DNA from: Azorinus chamasolen
Lineage: Eukaryota; Mollusca; Bivalvia; Cardiida; Solecurtidae
Assembly (NCBI GenBank): GCA_963576725.1
Contig: OY755242.1
Span: forward strand, 5,994,240-6,058,239
Length of the DNA: 64,000 bases
Direction: 5' to 3'
Shown here in pieces: positions 30,211-41,117 of this stretch (its first letter is position 1; each line of letters starts with the position of its first letter). A model generated the notes under the pieces. It was not told where the DNA came from. It searched no databases and was given only the letters and a program-made list of their open reading frames with translations. Position numbers and translations under genes: made by a program.

Positions 30211-30519
30211 GAACATGGCTTTCTCTTCATACACAGCAATCAATTATAAATCTTATGTGAACTTGTCAGTAACAAATTTAATCTTTCTGAACGTTTAAAA
30301 CCACAGTTAACTTCTTATAACATTTAATCGACGATTCAACATCATTCTGCAAGCGTCCGTGGTTATTTGGTAACATACGAATGTTAGTACATGTATGAGA
30401 ACCAATGGTCAGATAGGAGACCTATTAACACACCGTGTCAGTTGTTTAGATGTACATCATAAACATGAATACAGAAGAAATTGTCTACACCAATAATTCC
30501 AATTATATCTAATTCTGAC

Positions 30520-30620
30520 TTTTTAAGACAGGTGGTAGCTTAGTGCAGCACAAACGTAATGCAGAAAGCTCCTTTAGCAAATTTCGGCATTATTTTCATC
30601 ATGCATTAGCTCTTATGGAA
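30520..30620 (+). mobile_element. B-family core fragment
   Basis: GACAGGTGGTAGCTTAGTGC, GTAATGCAGAAAGCTCC and TCATGCATTAGC; both ends missing. Confidence 0.65.
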
Positions 30621-30640
30621 CTCCACATTAGATATATTAA

Positions 30641-30755
30641 ACGGAGCTGCAGATAAGGGTGCGTACAAGGATTCGTACAAGGGTGCCTACTCAAATACTA
30701 AGCTCGTCATTTCTCCATCAAACCCTTAAATGTACGCATCTTATCTGGAGCTCTG
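30641..30755 (+). mobile_element. I-family MITE without hairpin
   Basis: GGAGCTGCAGATAAGGGTGCG and CGCATCTTATCTGGAGCTCTG remain; the inner palindrome is gone. Confidence 0.8.
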
Positions 30756-31248
30756 TATTATATGTTCGCTATAGGCAACTTTCAGAATGTTTCTACTGTA
30801 TTACAGCTTTGTCTGATATATCAGATCGTACCTTCCTGGTCAATCCACACCTCGCATGGTATTAATAGACCAGCTCATGTTATACGATCATGTAAACATT
30901 GTTGTAATAATATGTGTTCACGTACTTCTCACTTGGATTTGGAAAAGTACCGATTCAAGAAATTAGATGAAACTATGAAACCACAGTCATAAGAAAACGG
31001 CATATCGATCTGTCGTCACAGAACGGGTATAAAAGGCACGTACCAACCAAATATTTAATGACAAATGGGAGGAAACAAATATTGAATATCCTTGAAGTTT
31101 CGTGATAAGCAATATTTAAACATCGTTTGAATTCATATGCTCTGAACATTAGAAACAACTCAGCGGATTTGCAAACAGATTAGGCAGACAGATTTACCAG
31201 GGTCCAAACTGTGTGTTGCTTTGGTTATGTTATTGAGCAAAAATGTCT
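30756..31248. other. No gene seen
   Basis: A K/A-like scrap at about 31163-31213 (GCAAACAGATTAGGCAGAC...TCCAAACTG). Otherwise unassigned. Confidence 0.5.
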
Positions 31249-31400
31249 CAGAGCTACTGATAAAGGTACGTACCCAAATACTCAAATCATCATTTCTCCA
31301 CCAAACACTATAAGAAGCGGTCACAGTATAAGCTTTGGTGGAGAAATAAAGGAGTTATTCTTGAACATGTTTAAATTTACGCATCTTATCTGGACCTCTG
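31249..31400 (+). mobile_element. I-family MITE
   Basis: CAGAGCTACTGATAAAGGTAC at left, CATCTTATCTGGACCTCTG at right; hairpin shortened to CCACCAAACACTAT...AAGCTTTGGTGG. Confidence 0.85.
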
Positions 31401-31404
31401 AAAA

Positions 31405-31490
31405 AATGGGTAACTCGACGTCTCATCATTATATAACTTGTTTGTCACTAGGTCAATAGTCTCTCCAAACCTTCATTGAATTTGAAGTTA
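31405..31490. mobile_element. K right half
   Basis: GGTAACTCGACGTCTCATC and the tail CACTAGGTCAATAGTCTCTCC. Confidence 0.6.
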
Positions 31491-31501
31491 ACACAATAGG
31501 G

Positions 31502-31577
31502 TCCAAAGGCTCAAATCTGACCAATCAAAAACTTGAGAACGAACTCAGACTCAACTAAAAAGTTGTATAAGCATGGA
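31502..31577 (+). mobile_element. E-family right arm only
   Basis: GGCTCAAATCTGACCAATC to CTCAGACTCAACTAAAAAG to ATAAGCATGGA. The left arm is absent. Confidence 0.8.
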
Positions 31578-31660
31578 TACAGGCCGCAGACCAGAGTTTG
31601 AACATACATTTTGTAAATAAACCAGGCCGCATAGTAGTTTGAACATACAGTTTGTCTGAA
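31578..31660 (+). repeat. About 40-bp tandem duplication
   Basis: CAGGCCGCA...AGTTTGAACATACA followed by TTTTGT or GTTTGT occurs twice. Confidence 0.8.
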
Positions 31661-31672
31661 CCACAAGATGAC

Positions 31673-31917
31673 TGAACCCTTTACTCCATGAATATTTATG
31701 TAAGGAATAATGACGCCATGAGTATTAATTAGATTAATTGTTATAATAGCACATGGACTCAGGAATATTTTATTATGGTAAAAATTGTAGAATCATCTCT
31801 ATATCATAGCATAAATAAACAAAGCAGACCCTGTTCAGATGGTTCCTATAGGCGCCGTCTGATCTGGGTCTACTCTGTTTATAAATAGAAAGGCGTGTTT
31901 ATGGAGTAAAGGGTTAA
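31673..31917 (+). mobile_element. A-family MITE, reference copy
   Basis: TGAACCCTTTACTCCATGAA at left and TTATGGAGTAAAGGGTTAA at right. Blocks in order: AATAATGACGCCATGAG, TTGTAGAATCATCTC, stem GCAGACCCTGTTCAGATGG with GCCGTCTGATCTGGGTC, then AGAAAGGCGTG. 245 bp. Confidence 0.92.
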
Positions 31918-31984
31918 GCAAAAACCCCACTCTAGCCGATAGATTTTTGGATGAGATGGACATACATGTCTCTAAATCAAAAGG

Positions 31985-32155
31985 TGAGTAAAACCGTACC
32001 TAGGTGGCCGGTCGAAGTAGGGTGCAATAATGCAACAAGCTGCTCTGGGAGATTCCTGGCTATATTGTCTTGTATTATGTTACCACCTACTTTAAAAGCC
32101 AGTGTTTATAATAATGTGAAAGTCCTGTCTAGAGATGTGTTATGGTAGTTACGAA
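31985..32155 (+). mobile_element. B-family relic
   Basis: GGTGGCCGGTCGAAGTAGGG, AATAATGCAACAAGCTGCTC, TTACCACCTACTTTAAAAGCC; strongly diverged. Confidence 0.4.
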
Positions 32156-32177
32156 TTTGGAGAAGTAGCTCGTATAA

Positions 32178-32312
32178 AAGCAGGCGGTTGCTTAATGCAG
32201 CATAAAAGTAATGCCGAAAGCCCCCACAGGAGCTTACTGCATACTGTTGTGTTTGTTTTAAAGAAAATCAGAATTAAACTTCCTTTGAGTGGTCGTATTA
32301 GCGAGACATAAC
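32178..32312 (+). mobile_element. B-family MITE, left end lost
   Basis: GCAGGCGGTTGCTTAATGC, GTAATGCCGAAAGCCCCCAC; right end GGTCGTATTAGCGAGACATA-ACTG-TA, which overlaps the tandem array that follows. Confidence 0.7.
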
Positions 32313-32442
32313 TGTAACAACAAAAAACTTAGACAATACGTGTCGTATTAGCGAGACATAACCGTAACAACAACAAAACTTAGACAATACGTATCGTATA
32401 AGCGAGGCATAACTGTAACAACAAAACACTTAGACAATACGT
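32292..32442 (+). repeat. Three 50-bp repeats grown from a B terminus
   Basis: GTCGTATTAGCGAGACATAA plus CTGTAACAACAAAA...CTTAGACAATACGT, units at 32292, 32342 and 32393. Each unit starts with the last bases of the B element at 32178. Confidence 0.88.
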
Positions 32443-33057
32443 ATCGTTTCGATAATTAGATGTTTCACAATGTCTCATTAGTTTCTAAACATTACAATAA
32501 ATCCATATTACTGATTATTTGACGCCATGTTTAATGTAGCCCGTCATTATGCCTCCGTAATGGCCCATATTTGTTTAACGTAGAAATCTCCGAGGTGTTC
32601 CGATATGCGTAATGCTATAAGTGGAACACTCAGACTACTGCAAAGCATCACAAAAAGCTAAACCAGAAACATATTTTGAAAAAGAAAATGAAAACGCATA
32701 TAACATACGTATATTGCATTACTCTATTGTATTCGGCAATGAAATGTATTTGACTTACTTTTATATATGGGCAAACGCTGTGTTTTATGAAAATTGCAAC
32801 GATTCAAATAAATCATGAAAAGGTAATCATTGTATTTATTATTCAGTTTATGAAATACCCTGGCTATAAATAGAATCGTTCAGTTGAATGATAACATAAT
32901 GGTTGCCATGGAAATATTCATGAGAACATCAATTTCAAACACATACATGCAGACAATTAATTATTAATGCTTATCTGCAATGTGTATTGACTCTGAACAG
33001 CTCGCTGGAGTAGGCTCTTATTGACCATTCTCTCACCGTTTCCGGGAAAGTGTTCAT
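32443..33057. other. No gene seen
   Basis: Unassigned AT-rich sequence. Confidence 0.5.
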
Positions 33058-33456
33058 TTAACCAGTTCCTTCATATAGACACGTTTTCACGCATCTGAAA
33101 ACAGAGCAGACACAGACCAGACGACTCCTATGGGAGTTGTCTGGTCAGGGTCCGCTCTGTTTGTTAATGACATGATATAGATCTGTATCCATGCTTATAA
33201 AACATTTTAGTTGAGTCTGAGTTAGTTCTCACGTTTTTGATTGGTCATATTTGAGCCTTTGGCTCAAATCTGACCAATCAAAAGCTTGAGAACAAACCCA
33301 GACTCAACTAAAAAGCTTTATAAGCATGGACCCAGATTCTACCTGTTTTGTCAGTGCAGCAAATTCCCTTGCAGATGTTACATTATGGCAATTCAGCTAT
33401 GACATATTCATGTTGTCATTATTTCTTACAAGAATAGTATACAGGGAAAGGGTCAA
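33058..33456 (-). mobile_element. A/F-type MITE carrying an E element
   Basis: TTAACCAGTTCCTTCATATAG at left and AGTATACAGGGAAAGGGTCAA at right. The stem CAGACGACTCCTATGGGAG and complement is intact. The E element 33186-33332 lies between ATATAGATCTG and AGATTCTACC. Confidence 0.85.
33186..33332 (+). mobile_element. E-family element, simple form
   Basis: TATCCATGCTTATAAAACA and TTTATAAGCATGGACCC ends, with arms GTCTGAGTTAGTTCTCACG and CTTGAGAACAAACCCAGAC. No arm duplication, unlike 4143. Confidence 0.9.
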
Positions 33457-33469
33457 CACTCTGCATGCG

Positions 33470-33560
33470 GTATTCACAATTAGTGTAGTCCCAGATCAGA
33501 GGGTTCATACAGGAGCCCTCTGATCCGGGTAGGCACTGTTTGTCATTCACAATCCTCTCG
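33470..33560 (+). mobile_element. L-family hairpin
   Basis: GTCCCAGATCAGAGGGTTC and GAGCCCTCTGATCCGGG, then CACTGTTTGTCATTCACAATC and CTCTCGCA. Clean stem. Confidence 0.8.
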
Positions 33561-33805
33561 CAAATTATCTACGGTATTTAACTTTCATTCTTTATGAATA
33601 TTTTCGTTCAACAATGATGCAGCATTCTATTTTGAACAGTCAGCAGGGGTAAACTGATTGTATAGTCGGGTTCTTCTGGTGTTACGTGCACCTTGTCATG
33701 GGGCATTTTGTACACATTGTAGACGTTGATCAATATATGTGTCTGCATTTATCACGCGGATCTAATATGGTATATATTAATTCGCCCAGAATACGATAAA
33801 ATCTC

Positions 33806-34072
33806 GCTAATACCGTGGAAACTGTCTTAAGCGACCATAAACATATATATAATTATGGGCCTATAAGGCACATGGTAGCATAACGTATGTCAAAAGTAAT
33901 GCAGAAAGCTCCTATATGAGCTATCCGCGTTACTTTTACCGACGTATAATGCTGGGGTTTTATACTAGCTGATCATCTAATGCAGATAAAAAGTGATAAA
34001 GACACCTCCCTATAGTATCATCTCTGTTGATTAATCATATGGTCGTTTAAGCGATACTTTACGGTATGTTAT
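33806..34072 (+). mobile_element. B-family MITE, third subtype
   Basis: CCGTGGAAACTGTCTTAAGCG, GGGCCTATAAGGCACATGG, GTAATGCAGAAAGCTCCTAT; right end GGTCGTTTAAGCGATACTTTACGG-TA. Internal insertion in the right arm. Confidence 0.7.
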
Positions 34073-34240
34073 AAACATAGAGTCAGCATATAGCCAAAAC
34101 ACTACACTGACAAATTGCAGAGGTATCGGAATGAGGCAGCTGTCTGTTTGGGTGCCATGTATCTTGCATTAGTATATTAATACAATTGCTTGTCATATCG
34201 TGTTATAGATAGCAATTCGAGGGCTCAGTGCTGAGCTATC

Positions 34241-34360
34241 GCGCAGTAGAACTTGTTTTAAGCGGCCATTCATTTATTGAACATACGAGAATTAGATAGT
34301 AGATGGTACGGGGCAAATGTATTGCAGAAAACTCCTATAGGAGCTATCGCCTGCCTTACA
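34241..34360 (+). mobile_element. B-family left half
   Basis: CAGTAGAACTTGTTTTAAGCG, CATTCATTTATTGAACATAC, then GCAGAAAACTCCTATAGGAGC. The right half is lost. Confidence 0.7.
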
Positions 34361-35640
34361 GACCCACAATGAGACATTTAGACCTGGACAATACACTGAC
34401 TGACTCGTGCAATAGGATCCAAACTATTTGTAAGTTTGACTGTTATATTTGAAAGATAATACTTTCCGAATATAAGACAAAGGTAAATCCGAACATACGT
34501 ATCAACATTATGCTATAAGCCCTTGATGAAGCTGTCCACGGTATGACAGAATGTGTCAAGAGCAAAACACTTAAGCTCAACGCATTTAATCATTATAATT
34601 CCGATCACAACATGTCCTTGTCAGTTTCCTGTTTGTTTGACTCCTATCCAGTTATAAGGTCTGAGGATTATGGACATAAGGGGGAAGAACACGGACAGTA
34701 AACTACTTCAAATGGTCGGCTACATTGGGGTGGTGGCGTATTTGTGGTCAAAGAATAAAACAAGTACCTGGACCAAGCCTTCCTTACAGATGATTTAAAT
34801 TATACAGTGCGCTTTCTATATAGAATGATCTAGTAATAAATTTCATTTAGGATATGGAACTTGAAAACCTTGGACATGGACTCTGTCAAACAACAGAAAT
34901 AACTTTATTAACAGTCTTCACTTGTTTTGCAAAACATGGGCAACGGCATTATTGGATTGTAGTTCATTTATCTTAAAGGTGACTATAGTACAGACATCAG
35001 TTATAAATCCGTCGAAGATGAGGACCATCTTATGCAATCAAAATTTCAAGAAACCTTTTCACAGGAAATTATTGTTTCTACAAGGTTTCAAAAGCAAGAT
35101 TGCATCACAAAACCCTTGAAAATTTGAACGTAGTAACAAAGGCTCTGTCGATTGCAGGTTGAAACCAGATATTCAAGCAGAGAAAAATACAATTCTTTAT
35201 TGTTGTAACGTCATGTTTTTACTGCCTTTAATTCTCAGAATGAATCATGGCTCAGTGATTCATCCAAATTTCAAGGAATAAATTCGACACATAATGAATC
35301 ATGATTCGCAGTTTCATTTTCAGTTAGAGTGTCTCACAAGAAGCATCATTAACCCATATTGTGCGCAAATCAAATATTTAGGACCTTTGCCAACAATGTC
35401 GACCCAGGTTATGCACTGTTTGCAGGTTACAGGTTATTGTAGTGAGGTTGGATCGAGATGAATTGGTCGCATGGCTAAGATTCTACCATCCATACTTTGC
35501 CATACGGATTTTGGCGCCAAATAATGTTGATCTGCTTTAAGTTTCAGAATGGACTCTCCTTCAATATCTTCTGTTAAACGAATGATTTGAGTAAAACGGA
35601 TTAGATCCGAAACATACAACATGCTACTAAGCGTCTCACA
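34361..35640. other. No gene seen
   Basis: A K arm at about 34407-34428 (AATAGGATCCAAACTATTTG) and an A/L scrap at about 35400-35425. A 65-codon frame at 34922 has no recognisable motif. Otherwise unassigned. Confidence 0.5.
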
Positions 35641-35750
35641 TAGGCCCAGATAAGATGCGTAAATCTAAACATTTTCAAGAATAGCTCCTTTATTTCCCTA
35701 CCAAATCCTGTACTAATATGTGTCTCATCGGGATCCAAACTGTTTGTAAA
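35641..35750 (+). mobile_element. I left half fused to a K right arm
   Basis: GGCCCAGATAAGATGCGTAAA, TAGCTCCTTTATTTCCC, then a switch at about 35713 to TGTGTCTCATCGGGATCC. A chimeric junction of two families. Confidence 0.7.
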
Positions 35751-35812
35751 GGTGGCCATAGACTTGACCATTGCAGCAAGCCCTATGAGTCGCTTTCCAT
35801 GGACTTCGGCAT

Positions 35813-36020
35813 TTAACCCTTCGCTTGCTGAATTTTAAAATACATTTCTCCTTCTTTACCCATGCCCTCTTATATAATTACATATATCGTCCCTGTGTAC
35901 AAGTATTTCGCTGTGCAATCACTGCTGTGGAGTGCACTGGTTGCACAGTCAATTTGTAAATAGTGCAGACCCTGATGAGACAGCTAGGTATATTGACGCG
36001 AATAGCAAGTGAAGGGATAA
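35813..36020 (+). mobile_element. C-family MITE with half its stem lost
   Basis: TTAACCCTTCGCTTGCTGAA at left; GCAGACCCTGATGAGACAGC joins directly to TAGGTATATTGACGCG; right end GCAAGTGAAGGGATAA. Confidence 0.88.
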
Positions 36021-36879
36021 AGAATGAATGGATGCTCAGATAGCAGGTGCGGCTGCATAATAATCCCCATTGGGTACACTCTTCCTGTGGTGTATCTTGT
36101 GTAGAGCACTGATACACTGTGATGATCCATACCTATTCACATTATTCTGACACTAGGTGAACCAGTCCTACTCTCACATTCATAAGCGATGTCATCACTA
36201 ATCTCAGTTATTGAAGTCTTGTTATGAAGCGATCAGTGATCCAATCCGAGACCTCACGCTCCAAAAGCGCAAACTGTACCGACTGGGGTGGCATGGAGGA
36301 TAAAGGTAATTTGGGCAAAGAACTTTGATTTAAACAGCAAACGGCGCCTTGAAAAGATGACAAGAAATGAGATTGCAATGCATGGCTTGATATGCCATTA
36401 TGAAATACCGAGAGCATGCACGTGATGATGGATGGATGGATGGGCGGATAAATGACATATGAAATTATTTTACAATATTAATGTCAAATTGCTTCACTTA
36501 TATATTTGAAAATTATAAACAACATTACCTAACGTTGTACGCTTATTTCGGTAGTAATGTGATATTGGATATACATTTTTCAGTTAATGTGTTTTGACAT
36601 GTTGCAACATTTGTCATCAGAATGGTTACAACATTGGCCTTGAATGTTATTTTACGATAATGAAAATAAAATCGAATTATTATATTGTACTAGACTTGCT
36701 CAAAGTTGTTGCCGTGGGGAAAATATTGTTTCTGTGGTATTAAGTCAATACAATTTATAGCTAACTAGTAGCATTAAATCAATGCTATTTATGCGATATA
36801 AATCAAATTAAATGTAACGTCATATATGAAAGTGAACATAGATTTTAAACTATTTCTAGACAACACTTCGAACTAGTAA
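36021..36879. other. Unassigned; one protein-like minus frame
   Basis: A 69-codon minus-strand frame (36417-36208) contains VQFALLEREVSDWITDRF, which looks protein-like, but I cannot place it in a family. A short (GATG)n lies at 36424-36443. The rest is AT-rich and unassigned. Confidence 0.4.
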
Positions 36880-37085
36880 AAGTACATGTATGAGTCATAC
36901 AGGAAACACCACCTACAAAACACAGAGCCGCCCGAACAGCACAACGACAACAACAATAAATGTATATGCATATCAACAGACACGAAGAGACGCACAAAGA
37001 CATAACAAACAAACAGTATGGGTAGATGGAAGTACCGCCTTGGAACGGTCAGTGACAATTGTCCCAACCTCACACTTATTCACTA
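36880..37085 (-). mobile_element. Third copy of the CCAAGGCGG retroposon
   Basis: Minus strand: GGGACAATTGTCACTGACCG, TTCCAAGGCGGTAC, then a T/TG-rich half. The core CACTGACCGT(T/G)CCAAGGCGG is shared with 22523. Diverged elsewhere. Confidence 0.6.
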
Positions 37086-37149
37086 AAAATGATCAAATAT
37101 AAACCAGACAAATGCTTTGAAAATATAAAAAACACTAACCTATATTAAC

Positions 37150-37350
37150 CATCTAGTGACATTAGCCGCTATTCGCTGTTTGACTCCATACATCATATCT
37201 TTACATATCATGTATGAGCTGTCTGAGCTAGGTCTGCAACTGTAAACAAATATGATCCTACAGTTTTGTCGAAGCCAAACCTTCTCTTGACATTTTTGCA
37301 TTATAACAAAAAATAATGAATATTCATGAAATAATCATTGTTTAAGGATC
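37150..37350 (-). mobile_element. A-family MITE, badly decayed
   Basis: GAGCTGTCTGAGCTAGGTCTGC, TGATCCTACAGTTTTGTCG and ATGAATATTCATGAAATAATC keep the A order. Confidence 0.5.
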
Positions 37351-37599
37351 AGTCAGTATTATCTGGAAATGGCTAGTTTTGTTATAGGAATAAGAGAGGA
37401 TACACAAGACACATTCTGCTACATTAAAGCCTCGCGAGCTAATACGACCACGCAACAGAAGTCTTATGTTTATGTTAACAGTTTCCTATGTTGATAAATC
37501 TTGCAGGAGCTTTATCGAGCCTCTACTGTACATATACATGTACAGTAGTATCAGGGTCTGGAAATTAAGTAATACAGTCTCCTACAGTGGACTTCTATA

Positions 37600-37746
37600 T
37601 TATATGATCGAGTACAGCGACGTCTCATCAAGTTATTTGACACTTGGTCAATATTTTCTCAGCAGTTTGATGGAACCATAAGTAGTCAAAATTGATCCAG
37701 ATCCAAATTTGAGTAGGCTATTTGTTACACAGCGGAATAAGGGTAA
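37600..37746 (+). mobile_element. K right half with terminus
   Basis: CAGCGACGTCTCATCAAG, CACTTGGTCAATATTTTCTC, then GATCCAGATCCAAATTTGAG and the end CAGCGGAATAAGGGTAAA, comparable to 63424. Confidence 0.65.
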
Positions 37747-37787
37747 ACAGACAAATCAAATGATAATGAACCATTATTCATTGTATA

Positions 37788-37944
37788 CAGTAAAACCCCT
37801 CTAAACCGGGTGTTAATTGGGTATCATTTGGTATCTTGCAGAGAGATGGCAGCTTAACTTTTACTTTCAACCTGCATTAAGCAGCCACCTACCTAAAATA
37901 ATCTAAATTCTTCTCTACAAGAATTCCGGTTTAGAGGGGTTTTA
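37788..37944 (+). mobile_element. B-family MITE with collapsed hairpin
   Basis: TA-CAGTAAAACCCCTCTAAACC and GGTTTAGAGGGGTTTTATA are fresh, but GATGGCAGCTTAACTTTTAC shows that the left stem arm has been deleted. Confidence 0.85.
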
Positions 37945-38039
37945 TATGTACAAGTACACAAGTCCGAAGACCGGATTGATGCTACGTGCGTTGATGTTTT
38001 GTTGTGGTATTTTCCCTTTATGCCAATTTCATATGTTCT

Positions 38040-38290
38040 TAGCCCTTTACCCGAGGAATATTCATGTAACAAATAACGACCTTATAAATATAACAATTAT
38101 AAGTCGTCGCCTATCTAATCCTTTCAATGCTGAATGGTAAGGACTATTCAAAAATTCAAACACATTGAGGTTATCAGGAATATTCATGGATTTTAACATG
38201 GATTTGTAACTTGACAAAAATGCAGACCCTGGTGAGATGATTCCTATAGGAATATTCTTATCTGGGTCAACACTGCTTGCAAAGGATATT
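38040..38290 (+). mobile_element. A left end, then an L-type core
   Basis: AGCCCTTTACCCGAGGAATAT at 38041 is an A left end. At 38222-38285 the stem GCAGACCCTGGTGAGATG and ATTCTTATCTGGGTC is centred on TCCTATAGGA. Confidence 0.6.
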
Positions 38291-38477
38291 AGTGGCTTCT
38301 TTACCGCACTGAAATGTTTAATATTGTCTGTTAAATATTATTTTCATATTTTGCATGGAACCTTCGAAAGCATCCAGGAAGAGCTATTATATTATTACTT
38401 CCCTTAGGAGGCCTCACAATCAGATACATATAATTAAGCTAATGTTTTATAGTTGAAAATATAACTATGAATAAGGG

Positions 38478-38627
38478 AAGGGTTGACCTTGGCAGAAACT
38501 GCAGAATCGACTCTGTATTACAATAAGCAAATAGATCAAACCCTGATGAGACAGTTCCTGTTGAAACTATCTGATCTGAATCTACTCTATGTGCAAATGC
38601 GTCAATAGGTACCTATATCAGGGTTAA
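38478..38627 (+). mobile_element. A-family MITE, partial
   Basis: GGCAGAAACTGCAGAATCG, stem AACCCTGATGAGACAGTTCC, right end CCTATATCAGGGTTAA. Confidence 0.7.
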
Positions 38628-38791
38628 ACGGTTAAAGCAGACTAACTGCGGATCAAGATTATTATATGTCGAATATGAAATACGAGAAAAAAACAGGAAT
38701 AAACGAATAAGGTCCGTGAACTACAATAGACAATTGGAGACGCAAGGTTACCTTGCAACAAAATCTAGACCCAAAATTGTGTGACACTTTA

Positions 38792-39041
38792 TTTACCCTT
38801 TCCTTCATATAAACGTGTTTTCGTGCATTTGCAAACAGAGTAGACCCAGGTCAGACTGCTGCCATAGGAGCCGTCTGATCAGGGTCTGCTCTGTTTGCTA
38901 ATGGAATCTGAAAGAGTTGTTTCTTTATTGTCCAAAATGGCTGCAGTGCCCCATCTTCCATATGTCATTATAACCATTTTGTCCATAAATATTCAATAGG
39001 TATTGAAAGTTGGAATAAGCACAGAACACGGAAAGCGTTCA
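38792..39041 (+). mobile_element. F-family MITE, full length
   Basis: TTACCCTTTCCTTCATATAAA at left, CAGAACACGGAAAGCGTTCAA at right; stem GACCCAGGTCAGACTGC and GCCGTCTGATCAGGGTC; ATGGCTGCAGTGCCCC side block. Confidence 0.88.
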
Positions 39042-39142
39042 ACATATGTTTACTCGTACCCCACTGTGATAATAGAATTGTGTTTGCTCGATTTGGGAGC
39101 TGTTCAATGATGACTACCTTTGAGTAAATGTTGAACAAGCGT

Positions 39143-39215
39143 CAAGCAACTTGGATCCTAATGAAATGTCCAGTTATCCGGCGTCATCGGGATCCAAACT
39201 ATTTGCACTTGTTAA
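39143..39215. mobile_element. K hairpin
   Basis: CTTGGATCCTAATGAAATG and GGCGTCATCGGGATCCAAAC. Confidence 0.6.
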
Positions 39216-39217
39216 AC

Positions 39218-39367
39218 CAGGGCTTCAGGTACGATGCGTAAATGAAAAAAAAATCAAGAATAACTCCTTTATTTCTTCACCAAACCTTATACTGTGACCA
39301 CTCTTTAAAATCTGTCTCTTCCAAACATGTCTTCGTATGTGGGTATGCAACCTTATCTGTAGCGCTG
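39218..39367 (+). mobile_element. I-family MITE, partial hairpin
   Basis: CAGGGCTTCAGGTACGATGCG at left; ACTCCTTTATTTCTTCACC; right end ACCTTATCTGTAGCGCTG. Confidence 0.75.
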
Positions 39368-39742
39368 TTAAAGGTTATAAAACATGCCTGAAATCTGAGT
39401 AGAAGCCACACGTCAGTGAGCTAAATGCTAATTGCTCGTTAATGATCTCACTTGATGTTACACTCATTATATTGATGATGCTTTAATAATATAATTTCAT
39501 TCATACGGTATATTATAACATTTTGTACGACAGACCCCCAGCAAAGCTATTGAAAAAGTGTCCTGATAACGGTTGTAAGTGGACACTTTTGTACGCACGT
39601 GATTCTTGTGGTTAAAACCTATCTACCTAGGATTTGAATTGGGTGAACCAAGGGGAAAACATTTTGTACTCATTTGTGAAATATTCATTTTTAATCAAAA
39701 TTAAAAGTCTACAACGTACTGTCGTACAAGTAAGATACATGT

Positions 39743-39906
39743 ACTCGTCTTACTACCAAAGTGTCTTATTACAACCGTTATCAGGACAGTTTGTTCGCAT
39801 GACCTCAGACAAGTGTCCTCGGCTACGCCTCGGACACGTCTTCGGTCATGCGAACAAACTGTCCTGATAACGGTTGTAAGAAGACACTTTGGTAGTAAGA
39901 CTCGTA
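39743..39906. repeat. Long near-perfect hairpin (about 75-bp arms)
   Basis: TCTTACTACCAAAGTGTCTT to GACAGTTTGTTCGCATGACC pairs with GGTCATGCGAACAAACTGTC to AAGACACTTTGGTAGTAAGA, with a few mismatches and a GC-rich centre CTCGGCTACGCCTCGG. A third partial arm (GTCCTGATAACGGTTGTAAG) lies upstream at about 39559-39578. Unrelated to the MITE families here. Confidence 0.9.
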
Positions 39907-40005
39907 CTGTATCTATTACGTTTCATATTCTTCGAAATACTTACGATAGATTATAAGTGTAACTACATGTAAATGAATTGACTTCTTTGAACTAAGTATT
40001 TCATT

Positions 40006-40032
40006 TATCTATTCATTCATTCATTCATTTGT
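40006..40032 (+). repeat. (ATTC)n microsatellite
   Basis: About six ATTC units. Confidence 0.9.
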
Positions 40033-40170
40033 CAGCTCATTTATTCGTCGTTATTTACTGCAGACATTTCACTTTATTGCCGTCTGATACTGTGTCAACG
40101 CTTACCCCGCCGGGAAAACTGCATAAATGTGGATCTGGTGCATTTTGACTATAATGACCACTTCATTATG

Positions 40171-40419
40171 TTAACCCTTCTCTTGCTGAATTTTAAAATG
40201 CATGTCCCTTCTTTACCAATGCCCTGTTGTACAATTACATATATCTTCATTGTGTACACGTATTTTGCTGTGCAATCACTGCTGTTGAGTGCACTGGTTG
40301 CACAATCCATTTGTAAATAGTGCAGACCCTGATGAGACAGCTCCTGCAGGGGCTGTCTCATCTGGGTCTTCACTATTTACAGGTAGGTATATTGACGCGA
40401 ATAGCAAGCGAAGGGTTAA
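40171..40419 (+). mobile_element. C-family MITE, full length
   Basis: TTAACCCTTCTCTTGCTGAA at left, GCAAGCGAAGGGTTAA at right. Stem GACCCTGATGAGACAGCTCC with GGGGCTGTCTCATCTGGGTC, nearly perfect. A B right end (GAGAGAGGTTTTACTG-TA) lies just after it. Confidence 0.93.
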
Positions 40420-40461
40420 TTAGTTTAGAGAGAGGTTTTACTGTACTTACGATTAAAACAA

Positions 40462-40565
40462 GTTTTTAAGAAACTATTGCTTGAGTATCAAACTGTTTAG
40501 ATCCTGGTGAGACGACGAGTGTTTGTGAATACGAGTCAGGCTGAGAGTAGCCGGATAAGGGTTAA
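40462..40565 (-). mobile_element. K-family partial
   Basis: AAGAAACTATTGCTTGAGTATC, GTTTAGATCCTGGTGAGACG and end AGCCGGATAAGGGTTAA. Confidence 0.65.
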
Positions 40566-40918
40566 GCATTATTTCACTGGAGTATTCATAGATGGCAATC
40601 ATTAATTCCAAGGTTGGCTGGCTTTTGTTGGAAACGGTTTTCGATGATATTTACAAATGGTTACCATGGAAACATTCGCCGATAAATTAATCCCAAACAT
40701 ATTCACCTTTAATGATTGTATTTGTTCTATACATTTATCCTGATTAAATCCCATGGGGAAATCAGCATTGTCTGTTGATTGTAAACATTCATGCCACGGA
40801 CGAGATTGTAAACGGTCATTAATTGAATTCCCCTCCAGTACAACACACAGCAACAATGAACTTTGAAGTGGTCACTTATTTGAAAGACTAGGGTCAGACA
40901 ATCATTTGATTGTTTGTA
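40566..40918. other. No gene seen
   Basis: Unassigned; contains GGTTACCATGGAAAC, which has a parallel near 32905 (GGTTGCCATGGAAAT). Confidence 0.5.
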
Positions 40919-41117
40919 CAGTAAAACTCTCTAAACCGAACGTTAAATTTGGTATAAATATCGGTCTTTGAGACAGGTGGCAACTTTATGCAGAGTGAAA
41001 GTCACGCAGAAAGGTCCTATAGGAGGTTTCTGCATGACTTGCACCCTGCATTAAGCAGCAGCCTAAAAGTATCTAAACTATTCTCTACTAGAATCCTGGT
41101 TGGGACTGGTTTTACTG
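40919..41117 (+). mobile_element. B-family MITE, full length
   Basis: TA-CAGTAAAACTCTCTAAACC and GGGACTGGTTTTACTG-TA; stem AATAT...GTCACGCAGAAAGGTCC centred on TCCTATAGGA. Confidence 0.9.

Noticed and set aside
30003..30260. 85-codon frame near the right end of P
   Set aside because: Its second half translates the VTKVITFVTRVTNVIRYE repeat of the P inverted end; no gene.
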